From JBFWQM01 sp050249455 (GTDB lineage: Bacteria; Pseudomonadota; Alphaproteobacteria; MPNO01; VGEU01): DNA of 22,408 nt. The notes beneath the pieces are model-generated. The model was not told the origin of the DNA. It did no database searches and saw nothing but the letters and a program-made list of their open reading frames with translations. Position numbers and translations under genes: made by a program. Shown piece by piece: positions 1-9,353 of the stretch; positions within the stretch are counted from its first letter, which is position 1; each line of letters opens with the position of its first letter. The DNA is taken from NCBI GenBank assembly GCA_050249455.1, contig JBFWQM010000069.1, forward strand, positions 1 through 22,408, read 5' to 3'.

Positions 1-1343
<1,343 letters not shown>

Positions 1344-1426
1344 GGCAGCGTCCCTGTGGCTGTGCGGCGGGCGGGTTTAGCCGCAGTATCGCCGCCCGCG
1401 ACGCGCGCGCAAGTGCGATGGCGCGC

Positions 1427-3103
1427 TCAGGCGGCGGAACCCGTCAGCCGCCGCTCCGCTATGATGAGGATCGCAAGGCCCGCGGCCGCCGCGGCGCACA
1501 GGGCGAGCCCGAGCAGCTCCGGCTCCGTCAGACCGCGCCGTACGGTCACGCGGGTCCGGCCGGCGCCAACGGCGACGCGCAACCGGCCGTCCGTCGCATC
1601 CGGCGCGACCTCGAGGAACCGGCCCGCGCGGTCGGTCGCAACCCAGCCGGGAAAGTAGAACTGGTCGGCGACCAGCGCCCCTGGCCCCGCCGCCTCAACG
1701 TCGGCGGAGATGAACGCGCCTCGCCGCGCATAGGCAATCAGGCGCCCCGCAGGCGCGGCGACCGCCGGCTCAACCGGGGGCACGGGCGCGTCGGGCGGCG
1801 CCGCGTCGTCGATGACCCCGAGTGGCGTACGCGCCCATCGCGGCCGGTACTCCGCCGCCTCCAGCCCGCGCAGCGCCAGCCGATGCGCCTCGCGCGTGTC
1901 GCCGGCGATGTTCCAGCGCGCGTCGTAAAGCCCGGCCGCGGCGCAGGCCGCGCCCAGCACGGCGAAGCCGCCGAGCGCGGCGAGCATGCGGCCGTCGCGC
2001 TGGCGCAGCGCGCGCGCCAGTGCGGCCGCGACTAGCGCCGCCGCGCACAGGTCGAGCACGATCATGTGCCGGAACGGGAACTGGATCTTCTGCAGGACCC
2101 CGACCGCATCCCACAGCGGCCGCGACAGCGGCAGGCACAGGAACGCCGCGACCGCCGCGACCGTCATGACTGCCGCAGTCCAGCGGCCGCCGGCGCGACG
2201 CAGGACGACGGCGCACGTGGCCACGACGAGCGCCGTCAATGCGAACGCAAGATGCAGCCGCGCCGTATAGGACGTGCGCAGCGGCGCCGACCAGTCGCGG
2301 AACAGGAAGTTGTTGCCGTAGTGAAAATGGCCGCTCCACATTGCGGCGTCGAACGAAACGTCGCCCTGCATCAGCGCCGCCGGCGCGAGATAGGGCGCGG
2401 CGAGGCCGAGGCCGAGCGCTGCCGCCGCCGCGACGACCGCCGTGCGACGCCAGCGCGCCGCATCGGCCGCCACGACGCCATAGAGCAGCGGGACCCAGCC
2501 GAAGACGATGACCGACGGCACGTGGCTGAAGGCGATCCCCGCATAGGCCGCGGCGACCAGTGCGACGCCGCCGCGTCGCGCCGCGAGGATCCGGTCCACG
2601 CCTGCCAGCGCCAGCGGCATCCAGACATAGGCCCAGCATTCGCCCAGTGCGGATCGCCGCAACATGTCGATCTCGAAATGGTAGGGCAACACGACATAGA
2701 CCGCCGCCGCCACGGCCGCTACGCGCGCCGGCGCATGCGCGCGCAGCCACAGCCACGCCGCGACCCCAGAGAGCGCCGCCGCCACCGCGAAGGAAAGGCC
2801 CAGCGCATGCCAACCCGGCCCGGCGACCGGCGCCAGCGGCGACGCCGCCGCCGACACGTAGAACGGCAGCGGGCCGTAGAAGTAGAACGCCGGGCTGCCG
2901 AGGCTCTCCCAGCCGTTGGCGATCCACCGCGGATAGGGGGTGCCGGCCGCCAGTTCGGCGCTGAAGCCGACGTGCCAGGCGAGGTTGATCTCGGCGCTGT
3001 GTCCCTTGGGCTGGCCGAACGCCATGATTGGCGCCAGGACGACGCAGACCAGGAGGACCGCGGCCCAGGGCGCCGCGCGCGATTCCAATATTCGGACCAG
3101 CAT
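1427..3103 (-). CDS. polytopic membrane protein, PTPS-related / GT-C glycosyltransferase-like
   Basis: A large integral inner-membrane protein of about 558 residues with a dozen or so hydrophobic segments rich in Ala, Val and Leu. The first is near the N-terminus (WAAVLLVCVVLAPIMAF) and the last is at the C-terminus (LGLALCAAAAAGLAILIIA). Between the first two segments is the loop GHSAEINLAWHVGFSAEL...PYPRWIANGWESLGSPAFYFYGPLPFY. The pattern His-x2-Glu, PRW, G-x-P-x-FYGPLPFY is what I recall from the 'PTPS-related' membrane family, distant relatives of GT-C glycosyltransferases that use lipid-linked sugars. A soluble beta-rich part (about residues 420-520) precedes the last membrane segment. 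I chose ATG at 3103; an in-frame TTG at 3118 is possible, and neither has a clear ribosome binding site. It follows the lipid kinase by about 80 bases, which suggests co-transcription and a role in envelope lipid or glycan assembly. The biochemical function is not known. Confidence 0.7.
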   Translation of the reverse strand: MLVRILESRAAPWAAVLLVCVVLAPIMAFGQPKGHSAEINLAWHVGFSAELAAGTPYPRWIANGWESLGSPAFYFYGPLPFYVSAAASPLAPVAGPGWHALGLSFAVAAALSGVAAWLWLRAHAPARVAAVAAAVYVVLPYHFEIDMLRRSALGECWAYVWMPLALAGVDRILAARRGGVALVAAAYAGIAFSHVPSVIVFGWVPLLYGVVAADAARWRRTAVVAAAAALGLGLAAPYLAPAALMQGDVSFDAAMWSGHFHYGNNFLFRDWSAPLRTSYTARLHLAFALTALVVATCAVVLRRAGGRWTAAVMTVAAVAAFLCLPLSRPLWDAVGVLQKIQFPFRHMIVLDLCAAALVAAALARALRQRDGRMLAALGGFAVLGAACAAAGLYDARWNIAGDTREAHRLALRGLEAAEYRPRWARTPLGVIDDAAPPDAPVPPVEPAVAAPAGRLIAYARRGAFISADVEAAGPGALVADQFYFPGWVATDRAGRFLEVAPDATDGRLRVAVGAGRTRVTVRRGLTEPELLGLALCAAAAAGLAILIIAERRLTGSAA

Positions 3104-3183
3104 ATTGACGCGCCGCAAGAGTATGTGCGGCAGTATCGCCCGGATCGGACGGCGGGCAACCGGCTATTTGCCGGACGCCGCCG

Positions 3184-4101
3184 TCAGGGGTGCAGCAGGC
3201 GGATGGTGCGCGGCGCGACGTCGATGTCGACCGGCAGCCGCGCGACGATCTCGCCGTCGGCCTGGACCGGCGCGCCGGCCGGCCCGTCGATCCGGATGCG
3301 CCGGGCCCGCAGCAGGCGCACGTCGCGCAGCCGCGGCAGGATGCCGAGGCCCAGCGCCGCGGCGTAGCGCACGATGCTGAGCCGGCCCATGCCGAGGCCG
3401 AGGCAGACCTGGAAGCCCGCCTCCTCCAGCCGCGCGTCGGGGGTGCAGACGAACCTGCCGCCGTAGAAGTGGCCGTTGCCGATCACCACCGACGCGGCCT
3501 GGTGGACCGCGCCGTCCACCGTCACGGTCAGCGCCTGCGGCCGGTAGCGGAACAGGAGCCGCGCCGATTCCAGCACATAGGCCCACCTTCCCAGCCGCCG
3601 CTTGATGCCCGGCCGGACCGCCGCGACGACCGCCGCGTCGAACCCGGCGCCCGCCATCATCAGGAAGGAGCGGCCGTTGACCCGGCCGAGATGGGCCCTC
3701 TCCGCGCGCCCGCCGGCGATGGCGCGCGCCACCGCCTCGGCATCCAGCGACAGGCCGATCTCCAGCGCCGCGACATTGGCGGTGCCGAGCGGCACGATCG
3801 CCACCATCGCCACGCCCTCGCCCAGGCCGTCGAGGGCCTCGTTGATCGTGCCGTCGCCGCCGGCGATCGCCACCACGTCGTAGTCGCCCGCCCGCACCTC
3901 GACCGCGAACCGGGTGGCGTCGCCCGGCCCGGCGGTGGTGCGCACCGTCACCTCGCAGCCATGGCGGCTCAGCGCCTCCAGCACCGCCGGCCAGCGCGCG
4001 CTGCCGGCCGCGCGCGCCGCCGGGTTCAGGATCACCAGCACGCGGCGCGGGCGCGCACCGATCCTGGCGGCGACGGACGGATGGGCGGGATCGTGCAGCA
4101 T
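3184..4101 (-). CDS. diacylglycerol kinase family lipid kinase (YegS/BmrU type)
   Basis: A 305-residue cytoplasmic or membrane-associated lipid kinase. Family members phosphorylate diacylglycerol or similar lipids with ATP, making phosphatidic acid. Visible motifs are the nucleotide-binding start VLVILNPAAR (residues 21-30), the hallmark GGDGTINEAL (81-90) and PLGTANVAA (104-112). The C-terminal half ends in QADGEIV...PVDIDV, typical of the beta-sandwich lipid-binding domain. Length matches the family. The start is the only sensible ATG before the ARPRRVLVILNP segment; ribosome binding is weak (GAGTG-like). A longer overlapping frame on the same strand (3164-4111) has Arg/Gly-rich low-complexity composition and is a shadow. 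It is divergent from the flavoprotein gene at 4199. A perfect PhoB half-site lies about 65 bases upstream. Because the neighbouring plcP-like enzyme would release diacylglycerol, this kinase could return it to phosphatidic acid; that link is inference. Confidence 0.88.
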   Translation of the reverse strand: MLHDPAHPSVAARIGARPRRVLVILNPAARAAGSARWPAVLEALSRHGCEVTVRTTAGPGDATRFAVEVRAGDYDVVAIAGGDGTINEALDGLGEGVAMVAIVPLGTANVAALEIGLSLDAEAVARAIAGGRAERAHLGRVNGRSFLMMAGAGFDAAVVAAVRPGIKRRLGRWAYVLESARLLFRYRPQALTVTVDGAVHQAASVVIGNGHFYGGRFVCTPDARLEEAGFQVCLGLGMGRLSIVRYAAALGLGILPRLRDVRLLRARRIRIDGPAGAPVQADGEIVARLPVDIDVAPRTIRLLHP

Positions 4102-4163
4102 CGCTGTTCACTCAGGTTGACGCGGCGGCGGCAATGGTCTCGGAATCGGCGGCGCGCCGACCA

Positions 4164-4181
4164 ATGACAGCTTCGCGACCG
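4164..4181 (-). promoter_or_regulatory. weak candidate PhoB box upstream of the lipid kinase
   Basis: Read on the minus strand this is CGGTCGC-GAAG-CTGTCAT. The second repeat matches the PhoB consensus CTGTCAT exactly and the first matches at 4 of 7 positions, with the correct 11-bp repeat spacing. No convincing -10 hexamer lies at the expected distance, so only the half-site is solid. It sits in the 97-bp gap between the divergent lipid kinase and flavoprotein genes and could serve either. It may be chance. Confidence 0.25.
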
Positions 4182-4198
4182 AAAAGGAAGCCCGCGGC

Positions 4199-5923
4199 AT
4201 GAACGATCACGGCAATGCAGCCGCCTACGACGTCGTGGTCGTCGGCTCCGGCGCGGCCGGCATGGCGACGGCCATCGTCGCCCACGAGCTCGGCCTCAAG
4301 CCGCTGATCGTCGAGAGCGAACGATGGTTCGGCGGCTCCACCGCCGTCTCCGCCGGCGCGGTGTGGATCCCGGACAACCACCACGCGCGTGCCGCCGGCG
4401 TCGCCGACAGCGCCGAGGCCGCCGTCGCCTATCTCGGCGGCGAGGGCCGCAACAGCGTGCCGGAAGCGGTGATCCGCGCCTTCGCCGAGACCGGCCCGGA
4501 GGCCATCGAGTTCCTGGAGCGGCACAGCGAGGTGCGCTTCTACATGCGGCCCAACACGCCCGACTACCATCCCGGCCGCCCCGGCGCGGCGCTCACCGGG
4601 CGGACCATGGACACTGAGGATTATGACGGCCGGCTGCTCGGCGACTGGTTCGCGGCGCTGCGCCCGCCGCTGAAGCACTACATGATCCTGGGCGGCATGA
4701 TGGCCGGGCGGCCGGACGTCTACCACCTGCTGCACATGACCCGCTCGGTGGCTTCGGCGGTGCATTCGGCGAAGCTGTTCGCACGCTACCTCAAGGACCG
4801 GCTGGGCCATCCCCGCGGCACGCGGCTGACCATCGGCAACGCGCTGGTGGCGCGACTGGCGAAGACGCTGCGCGACCGCGACATCCCGCTGTGGCTGGAG
4901 GCGCCGGCCGAGCGGCTGGTCGTCGCCGACGGCCGCGTCAGCGGCCTTGTCGTGCGCCGCGACGGCGCGGCGGTCGAGGTCGCGGCGCGGCGCGGCGTGG
5001 TGCTGGCGACCGGCGGCGGCCCGCACAGCGCCGAGCTGCGCGACCGACTGGCCCCGCATGCCCGCGCGCAGGACCACTACTCCGCCTCGCCGGAAGGAAG
5101 CCGCGGCGACGGGCTCGCGCTCGGCCGCGCCGCCGGGGCGACCCTGGTCGACACCAACATCGACAACCTGATGTATTCGCCGATGTCGCTGGTGCCGGAG
5201 CCGGGCGGCGGGCACGCGCTCTACCCGCACCTCGCGCTCGACCGATCCAAGCCCGGCTTCATCGCGGTCGACGCGACCGGCCGGCGCTTCACCGACGAGG
5301 CCGCGTCCTACCACGACTTCGTGCGCGGCATGCTGGGCCTCGACGGCCGCGGCGGCGCGACGGGCGCGGTGTGGCTGGTGTGCGACCACCGCGCGCTGCG
5401 CCGCTACGGCATGGGGGCGGTGCCGCCGTTTCCCGGCCCGATCGGGCCGCACCTGCGTTCCGGCTACCTGAAGCGCGGCCGTACGCTCGCCGGCCTCGCG
5501 GCGGCCGCCGGCATCGACGCGACGGCGCTGGCGCAGACGGTGGAACGCTACAACGGGCCGGCCGCGCGCGGCGAGGACCCGGCATTCGGCAAGGGCGGCA
5601 ATCCCTACGACCTGGCGCTCGGCGACCGCGAGCACGCGCCCAACCCGTGCAACGCGCCGCTGGCGGCGCCGCCGTTCTACGCCATGCGGCTTTATGCCGG
5701 CGACATCGGCGCGTCGATGGGCCTGCGCACCGATGCGCGCGCACGCGTGCTCGACCAGGACGGCGCGCCGATCCCCGGCCTCTACGCCTGCGGCAACGAC
5801 GCCACCAACGTCGCGGGCGGCAACTATCCCGGTGCGGGATCGACCCTGGGCCCGGCGCTCACCTTCGCCTACATCGCCGCGCGGGACATCGCCGGCGCCC
5901 GAGACGGAGGCCAAAATCCATGA
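4199..5923 (+). CDS. FAD-dependent oxidoreductase, 3-ketosteroid-delta1-dehydrogenase-like
   Basis: A 574-residue flavoprotein of the fumarate reductase / 3-ketosteroid dehydrogenase superfamily. The N-terminal FAD-binding Rossmann motif is VVVGSGAAGMATAI, followed by the acidic end of strand two (LIVESE) and GGSTAVSAGAVWIPDN, which in this family contacts FAD. A second FAD region is VVLATGGGP, and the C-terminus has ACGNDATNVAGGNYPGAG then TLGPALTFAYIAARD. Tyr543 and Gly547 in NYPGAG line up with Tyr487 and Gly491 of Rhodococcus KstD1. Tyr123 (PDYHP) and Tyr371 (EAASYHDF) are plausible partners of Tyr119 and Tyr318. The enzyme therefore probably dehydrogenates a steroid-like or cyclic ketone, but related proteins act on other substrates. 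A ribosome binding site AAGGAAG (4184-4190) lies 8 bases before the ATG. No signal peptide. Its stop codon lies inside the candidate PhoB box region of the next genes. Confidence 0.85.
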   Translation: MNDHGNAAAYDVVVVGSGAAGMATAIVAHELGLKPLIVESERWFGGSTAVSAGAVWIPDNHHARAAGVADSAEAAVAYLGGEGRNSVPEAVIRAFAETGPEAIEFLERHSEVRFYMRPNTPDYHPGRPGAALTGRTMDTEDYDGRLLGDWFAALRPPLKHYMILGGMMAGRPDVYHLLHMTRSVASAVHSAKLFARYLKDRLGHPRGTRLTIGNALVARLAKTLRDRDIPLWLEAPAERLVVADGRVSGLVVRRDGAAVEVAARRGVVLATGGGPHSAELRDRLAPHARAQDHYSASPEGSRGDGLALGRAAGATLVDTNIDNLMYSPMSLVPEPGGGHALYPHLALDRSKPGFIAVDATGRRFTDEAASYHDFVRGMLGLDGRGGATGAVWLVCDHRALRRYGMGAVPPFPGPIGPHLRSGYLKRGRTLAGLAAAAGIDATALAQTVERYNGPAARGEDPAFGKGGNPYDLALGDREHAPNPCNAPLAAPPFYAMRLYAGDIGASMGLRTDARARVLDQDGAPIPGLYACGNDATNVAGGNYPGAGSTLGPALTFAYIAARDIAGARDGGQNP

Positions 5924-5971
5924 CGACTTGATGACAGCGTCACAAATATTTCACGCCACAAGATGTAGAAA
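5920..5971 (+). promoter_or_regulatory. candidate PhoB-dependent promoter of the plcP/agt-like pair
   Basis: An AT-rich island in a GC-rich region, with two abutting PhoB-box-like direct repeats of 11-bp period. The first (5920-5937) is ATGACGA-CTTG-ATGACAG, which on the minus strand reads CTGTCAT-CAAG-TCGTCAT and matches 12 of 14 consensus repeat positions. The second (5937-5954) is GCGTCAC-AAAT-ATTTCAC in forward orientation. It matches less well in the repeats but perfectly in the AT linker of the consensus. A -10-like TAGAAA (5966-5971) lies 11 bases after the forward box, the spacing expected for class I PhoB promoters. AAATATT also recurs exactly 30 bp apart (5944, 5974). Transcription would start near 5978 and leave a leader of about 55 bases. 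Scored by eye only. Confidence 0.5.
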
Positions 5972-6032
5972 ATAAATATTCACAGCCCATAAGGATGGCG
6001 TTCCGAGTCGCGGAAGATTCCGGAGTGCCGCC

Positions 6033-6839
6033 GTGTCCGTCCATCCGATCCGCACCGTCCAGCGTTACCGCACGATCTGGATCTCCGACGTCCACCTCGG
6101 CACCCGCGGCTGCCAGGCGGAAAAGCTGATCGACTTCCTGAAGCGCCACGAGTGCGAGGCGATGTACCTGGTCGGCGACATCATCGACGGCTGGCGGCTC
6201 AAGAAGAACGGCCACTGGCCGAACACCCACAACGACGTGCTGCAATGGGTCCTGCGCCGCGCGTCGGCCGGCACCCGCGTTACCTATTTGCCGGGCAACC
6301 ACGACGAGGTGGCGCGGCCATGGTGCAATATGCAGTTCGGCGGCATCGCGATCGCCGACGAGGCGGTGCACGAGACGCCCGACGGCCGCCGCCTGCTGGT
6401 GGTGCACGGCGACGGCTTCGACGCGATCATCAAGCACGCCTGCTGGCTCGCCCACCTGGGCGAGCGCGCCTGCCAGGTCGCGACGCACGCCAACGTCGTC
6501 CTCAACCTGGCGCGCCGCAGCCTCGGCTTCGGCGAGTGGTCGCTGTCGGCCTACCTGAAGCAGGTCGTCAAGGATGCGCTGGAGACGATCGCCAAGTTCG
6601 AGCGTGCGCTCGCCGACGAGGCGCGCCGCCGCGGCTTCGACGGCGTGGTGTGCGGCCACATCCACCATCCCCAGATCCGCACCATCGACGGCGTGCTCTA
6701 CTGCAACACCGGCGACTGGGTGGAGAACTGCACCGCGCTGATCGAGGACCACAACGGGCGCATCGAGCTGGTCCGCTGGGATGCGGCCGAGGCCGCCGCC
6801 CGCCCATCGCTCGGCCCGATCGCCGCGGCCGCCTCCTGA
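6033..6839 (+). CDS. plcP: LpxH-like metallophosphoesterase, probable PlcP-type phospholipase C
   Basis: A 268-residue calcineurin-like phosphoesterase. The two-metal site is complete: DVH (Asp19, His21), GD (Asp49), GNHD (Asn89-Asp91), VHGD (His125) and GHIHH (His209, His211). By sequence it belongs with LpxH-type UDP-2,3-diacylglucosamine hydrolases. That group also contains PlcP of Sinorhizobium meliloti, which strips head groups from phospholipids under phosphate limitation to give diacylglycerol. I favour PlcP for three reasons: a family 4 glycosyltransferase starts 7 bases after its stop, as in plcP-agt loci; alphaproteobacteria usually use LpxI for the lipid A step; and a PhoB-like promoter lies upstream. 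The start is GTG at 6033, with a CGGAG ribosome binding site about 7 bases before it. No signal peptide; presumably acts at the cytoplasmic face. Superfamily certain; PlcP role inferred from context. Confidence 0.75.
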   Translation: MSVHPIRTVQRYRTIWISDVHLGTRGCQAEKLIDFLKRHECEAMYLVGDIIDGWRLKKNGHWPNTHNDVLQWVLRRASAGTRVTYLPGNHDEVARPWCNMQFGGIAIADEAVHETPDGRRLLVVHGDGFDAIIKHACWLAHLGERACQVATHANVVLNLARRSLGFGEWSLSAYLKQVVKDALETIAKFERALADEARRRGFDGVVCGHIHHPQIRTIDGVLYCNTGDWVENCTALIEDHNGRIELVRWDAAEAAARPSLGPIAAAAS

Positions 6840-6846
6840 ACCGGTC

Positions 6847-7875
6847 ATGCGCATCCTGATCGTCACCGACGCCTGGCATCCCCAGGTGAACGGCGTCGTG
6901 CGCACGATCGAGACGGTGACGGGCTGCTTGCGCGCGATGGGGCATGCGGTCGAGATGGTGACGCCGGCGGGCTTCACGACGATCCCCTGCCCGACCTATC
7001 CCGAGATCCGGCTGGCGATCGGCGCGCGCTGCGGCGTCGCGCGCGCCGTCGACGCGTTCCGGCCCGAGGCGATCCACGTCGCGACCGAGGGGCCGCTCGG
7101 CCTCGCCGCGCGGGCGCTGTGCCGGCGGCGCGGCGTGCCGTTCACCACCTCGTTCCACACCCGGTTTCCCGAATACGTCCACGCCCGCATCCGCTTCCCG
7201 GTGGCGTGGAGCTACGCGCTGGTCCGCCGCTTCCACAACGCCGCCGCACGCACGATGGTGGCGACCGAGACCCTGCGGCGCGAGCTCGCCGGCCGCGGCT
7301 TCGGCACGATGGCGCTGTGGGGCCGCGGCGTCGACGAGACGCTGTTCCGCCCGCGCGCCGAGCCGGTCCTCGACCTGCCGCGCCCGGTGTTCCTCTATGT
7401 CGGGCGCGTCGCGGTGGAGAAGAACGTCGAGGACTTCCTGCGGCTGGAGCTGCCCGGCACCAAGGTGGTGGTGGGCGACGGGCCGCAGCTCGAACGCTGC
7501 CGCGCCCGCTACCCGGCCGTGCGCTTCCTCGGCGCCAAGTCGGGCGACGACCTCGCCCGCCACTACGCCGCGGCCGATGCGTTCGTCTTCCCCAGCCGCA
7601 CCGATACCTTCGGCAACGTTATCTTGGAGGCGCTGGCCAGCGGCGTGCCGGTGGCGGCCTATCCGGTCGCCGGGCCGCAGGACGTGATCGGCAATGCGCC
7701 GGTGGGCGCGCTGGACGACGACCTCCGGGCCGCGGCGCTGCGCGCGCTGGCGATCCCGCGCGAGGCCTGCCGCGCCTTCGCCCTCACCCGCACGTGGCGC
7801 GCCTCGGCCGAGCAGTTCCTAGGCAACCTGGCGCCGATCGGGGCCGTACCCCTCGTCCAACCCTCGCCTTCCTGA
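6847..7875 (+). CDS. agt: family 4 glycosyltransferase, probable Agt-type glycolipid synthase
   Basis: A 342-residue GT-B fold glycosyltransferase. The N-terminal acceptor domain opens MRILIVTDAWHPQVNGVVRT, with the glycine-rich acceptor-side loop (HPQVNGVVRT) seen in glycolipid and mannosyl transferases of this type. The C-terminal GT4 domain starts at FLYVGRVAVEKN (residues 172-183). It contains VVVGDGPQ and the nucleotide-sugar motif DTFGNVILEALASG (243-256), where the Glu residues bind the sugar nucleotide. In Agrobacterium the GT4 enzyme Agt glycosylates diacylglycerol to make monoglucosyl and glucuronosyl diacylglycerol when phosphate is scarce. The 7-base gap after the PlcP-like gene implies one transcript and a substrate hand-off (diacylglycerol). 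The ATG at 6847 gives a normal N-terminus; an upstream ATG at 6781 in this frame lies inside the previous gene and adds only Arg/Pro-rich sequence. The sugar donor cannot be read from sequence. The symbol is by context. Confidence 0.75.
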   Translation: MRILIVTDAWHPQVNGVVRTIETVTGCLRAMGHAVEMVTPAGFTTIPCPTYPEIRLAIGARCGVARAVDAFRPEAIHVATEGPLGLAARALCRRRGVPFTTSFHTRFPEYVHARIRFPVAWSYALVRRFHNAAARTMVATETLRRELAGRGFGTMALWGRGVDETLFRPRAEPVLDLPRPVFLYVGRVAVEKNVEDFLRLELPGTKVVVGDGPQLERCRARYPAVRFLGAKSGDDLARHYAAADAFVFPSRTDTFGNVILEALASGVPVAAYPVAGPQDVIGNAPVGALDDDLRAAALRALAIPREACRAFALTRTWRASAEQFLGNLAPIGAVPLVQPSPS

Positions 7876-7881
7876 GAGGGC

Positions 7882-7921
7882 GGAGAGGGTCCTGCGCTGC
7901 CTCTCCTCCCGGCATGGGAGG
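7882..7921. repeat. hairpin-forming intergenic sequence after the glycosyltransferase
   Basis: The 158-bp gap between the glycosyltransferase and the MFS gene starts with two alternative hairpins. GGAGAGG (7882-7888) can pair with CCTCTCC (7900-7906), or CCTCCC (7905-7910) with GGGAGG (7916-7921) around a 5-base loop. GAGAGGG is also repeated directly at 7874 and 7883. No T-tract follows, so a classic intrinsic terminator is not supported. It resembles the small dispersed palindromic repeats of alphaproteobacterial genomes. Nothing else is seen in the rest of the gap. Confidence 0.35.
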
Positions 7922-8033
7922 CGACGGTCGGGGCGAGCGGGCGGCCCCGACATCGCCGCAACAACCGGATGGACTTGCGTCGCGGCGCCGGCTACTCCGT
8001 TGCCATGACCCACGCCCGCGCGGCCGGCCGGCG

Positions 8034-9233
8034 ATGCTGAGCCGCTTCCCCTTCTTCGCCCTGCTGCTCGCCTCGCTCACGGCGCTCAACCCGATCTCGA
8101 TCGACGTCATGGTTCCGGCGATGCCGGCAATCGCCGCCGGGCTCGGCGCCGAGGTCGCGATGGTGCAGTACACCTTGGCCGCCTACCTGGTCGGCATCGG
8201 CATCGGGCAGCTCTTCCACGGGCCGTTGTCGGACCGCTTCGGGCGCAAGCCGGTGGCGCTGATCGGGCTCGCCCTGTACGCCGCCGCCGGCGCCGGCTGC
8301 GCGCTGTCGGCCTCGATCGACACCCTGCTCGCGTTCCGCGTCCTGCACGGCTTCGCCGCCTGCAGCGGCATGGTGGTCGGACGCGCCATCGTGCGCGACC
8401 GCTACGAGCGCAACAAGGCGGCGGAGACGCTGGCCCACATCAGCGTCTTCCACAGCATCGCGCCGATCGGCGGGCCGATCCTCGGCGCCTGGCTCGCCGT
8501 CGAGCACGGCTGGCAGTGGACGTTCTGGGCGATGGCGATCTATGCGGCGGCGATCTTGGCGCTGGTCTGGCTGGTGCTGCCGGAGACGCACAAGGACCGG
8601 CCGCGCCAGCGGCTCGGCTTCGGCACCACGGTGCGCAGCTTCGGCCACATCGCCGGCAACCGGACGTTCCAGGGCTATCTCGGCTGCATGGCGATCGCCT
8701 ATGCCGGGATGTTCAGCTACCTGTCCACAGCGGCGTTCGTGCTGATCGACTTCATCGGGCTGAGCCCCGGCGGCTTCGGCCGGTTCAGCGCGCTGATCAT
8801 GATCGGCTACGTGCTGTCGGCGCTGGCCGCCGGCCGGCTGGTGCACCGCCTCGGCCTCGACGGCATCCTGATGTTCGGCATCGGCTTCACCCTGGCCGGC
8901 GGCATCGCCATGACCGCGGCGGCGTGGACGCTGGCGCCGGGCACGGCGGCGATCGTGGCGCCGATGTTCCTCTACATGGTCGGGTTCGGCGCGATCTCGC
9001 CGGCGTGCTCGGCCGCCGCGCTGCAGCCGTTCCCGTCGCTCGCCGGCACCGCCTCGTCGCTGCTCGGGCTGGTCCAGACGCTCAGCGCCGTCGTCGTGGT
9101 CGCCGCCAGCGGCATCTTCCACGACGGCACCCAGGTGCCGATGGCGACCACCATCGGCATCAGCGCCGTCGCCGCCGCCGCGGCCTATTTCGCCCTGCTG
9201 CGCGGCCGGCGCGCGCCCGCCGCCAGCGCCTGA
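8034..9233 (+). CDS. Bcr/CflA-type MFS multidrug efflux transporter
   Basis: A 399-residue major facilitator with about 12 hydrophobic segments, the expected size for drug:H+ antiporters of the Bcr/CflA group. The first segment contains LTALNPISIDVMVPAMPAIA, matching the conserved D-x-x-x-PA-x-P-x-I pattern of this group. The cytoplasmic loop between segments 2 and 3 has the MFS signature GPLSDRFGRKP. Segment 5 ends ...PIGGPILGAWL, the antiporter motif region. It would export small hydrophobic compounds across the inner membrane using the proton gradient; the substrate is unknown. ATG at 8034 is chosen because it starts directly before the first membrane segment. Upstream sequence in the same frame back to 7119 is Arg/Pro-rich shadow of the glycosyltransferase gene. 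The ribosome binding site is poor. It is not obviously tied to either neighbour. Confidence 0.88.
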   Translation: MLSRFPFFALLLASLTALNPISIDVMVPAMPAIAAGLGAEVAMVQYTLAAYLVGIGIGQLFHGPLSDRFGRKPVALIGLALYAAAGAGCALSASIDTLLAFRVLHGFAACSGMVVGRAIVRDRYERNKAAETLAHISVFHSIAPIGGPILGAWLAVEHGWQWTFWAMAIYAAAILALVWLVLPETHKDRPRQRLGFGTTVRSFGHIAGNRTFQGYLGCMAIAYAGMFSYLSTAAFVLIDFIGLSPGGFGRFSALIMIGYVLSALAAGRLVHRLGLDGILMFGIGFTLAGGIAMTAAAWTLAPGTAAIVAPMFLYMVGFGAISPACSAAALQPFPSLAGTASSLLGLVQTLSAVVVVAASGIFHDGTQVPMATTIGISAVAAAAAYFALLRGRRAPAASA

Positions 9234-9353
9234 CCGCCGCTTGCGGGCGCGCGACGGGGCGTGCCAGACTTAAGCGCACAAGAAGCAATCAAGGCGTCCA
9301 GGGTCAGGCTTCCACCCCGGCGGCCGCGTGCCGCCCGCACAGGAGACACCCCC

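Noticed and set aside
3164..4111. 315-residue frame overlapping the lipid kinase on the same strand
   Set aside because: It is longer than the kinase frame but low-complexity Arg/Gly/Ala sequence; the other frame has GGDGT and all family motifs.
4112..5914. 600-residue minus-strand open frame opposite the flavoprotein gene
   Set aside because: The plus strand encodes a clear FAD enzyme with all motifs; the antisense frame is Arg/Gly/Ala-rich and has no recognisable domain.
7119..8033. N-terminal extension of the MFS transporter
   Set aside because: It would overlap the glycosyltransferase gene out of frame and adds Arg/Pro-rich sequence before the first membrane segment.
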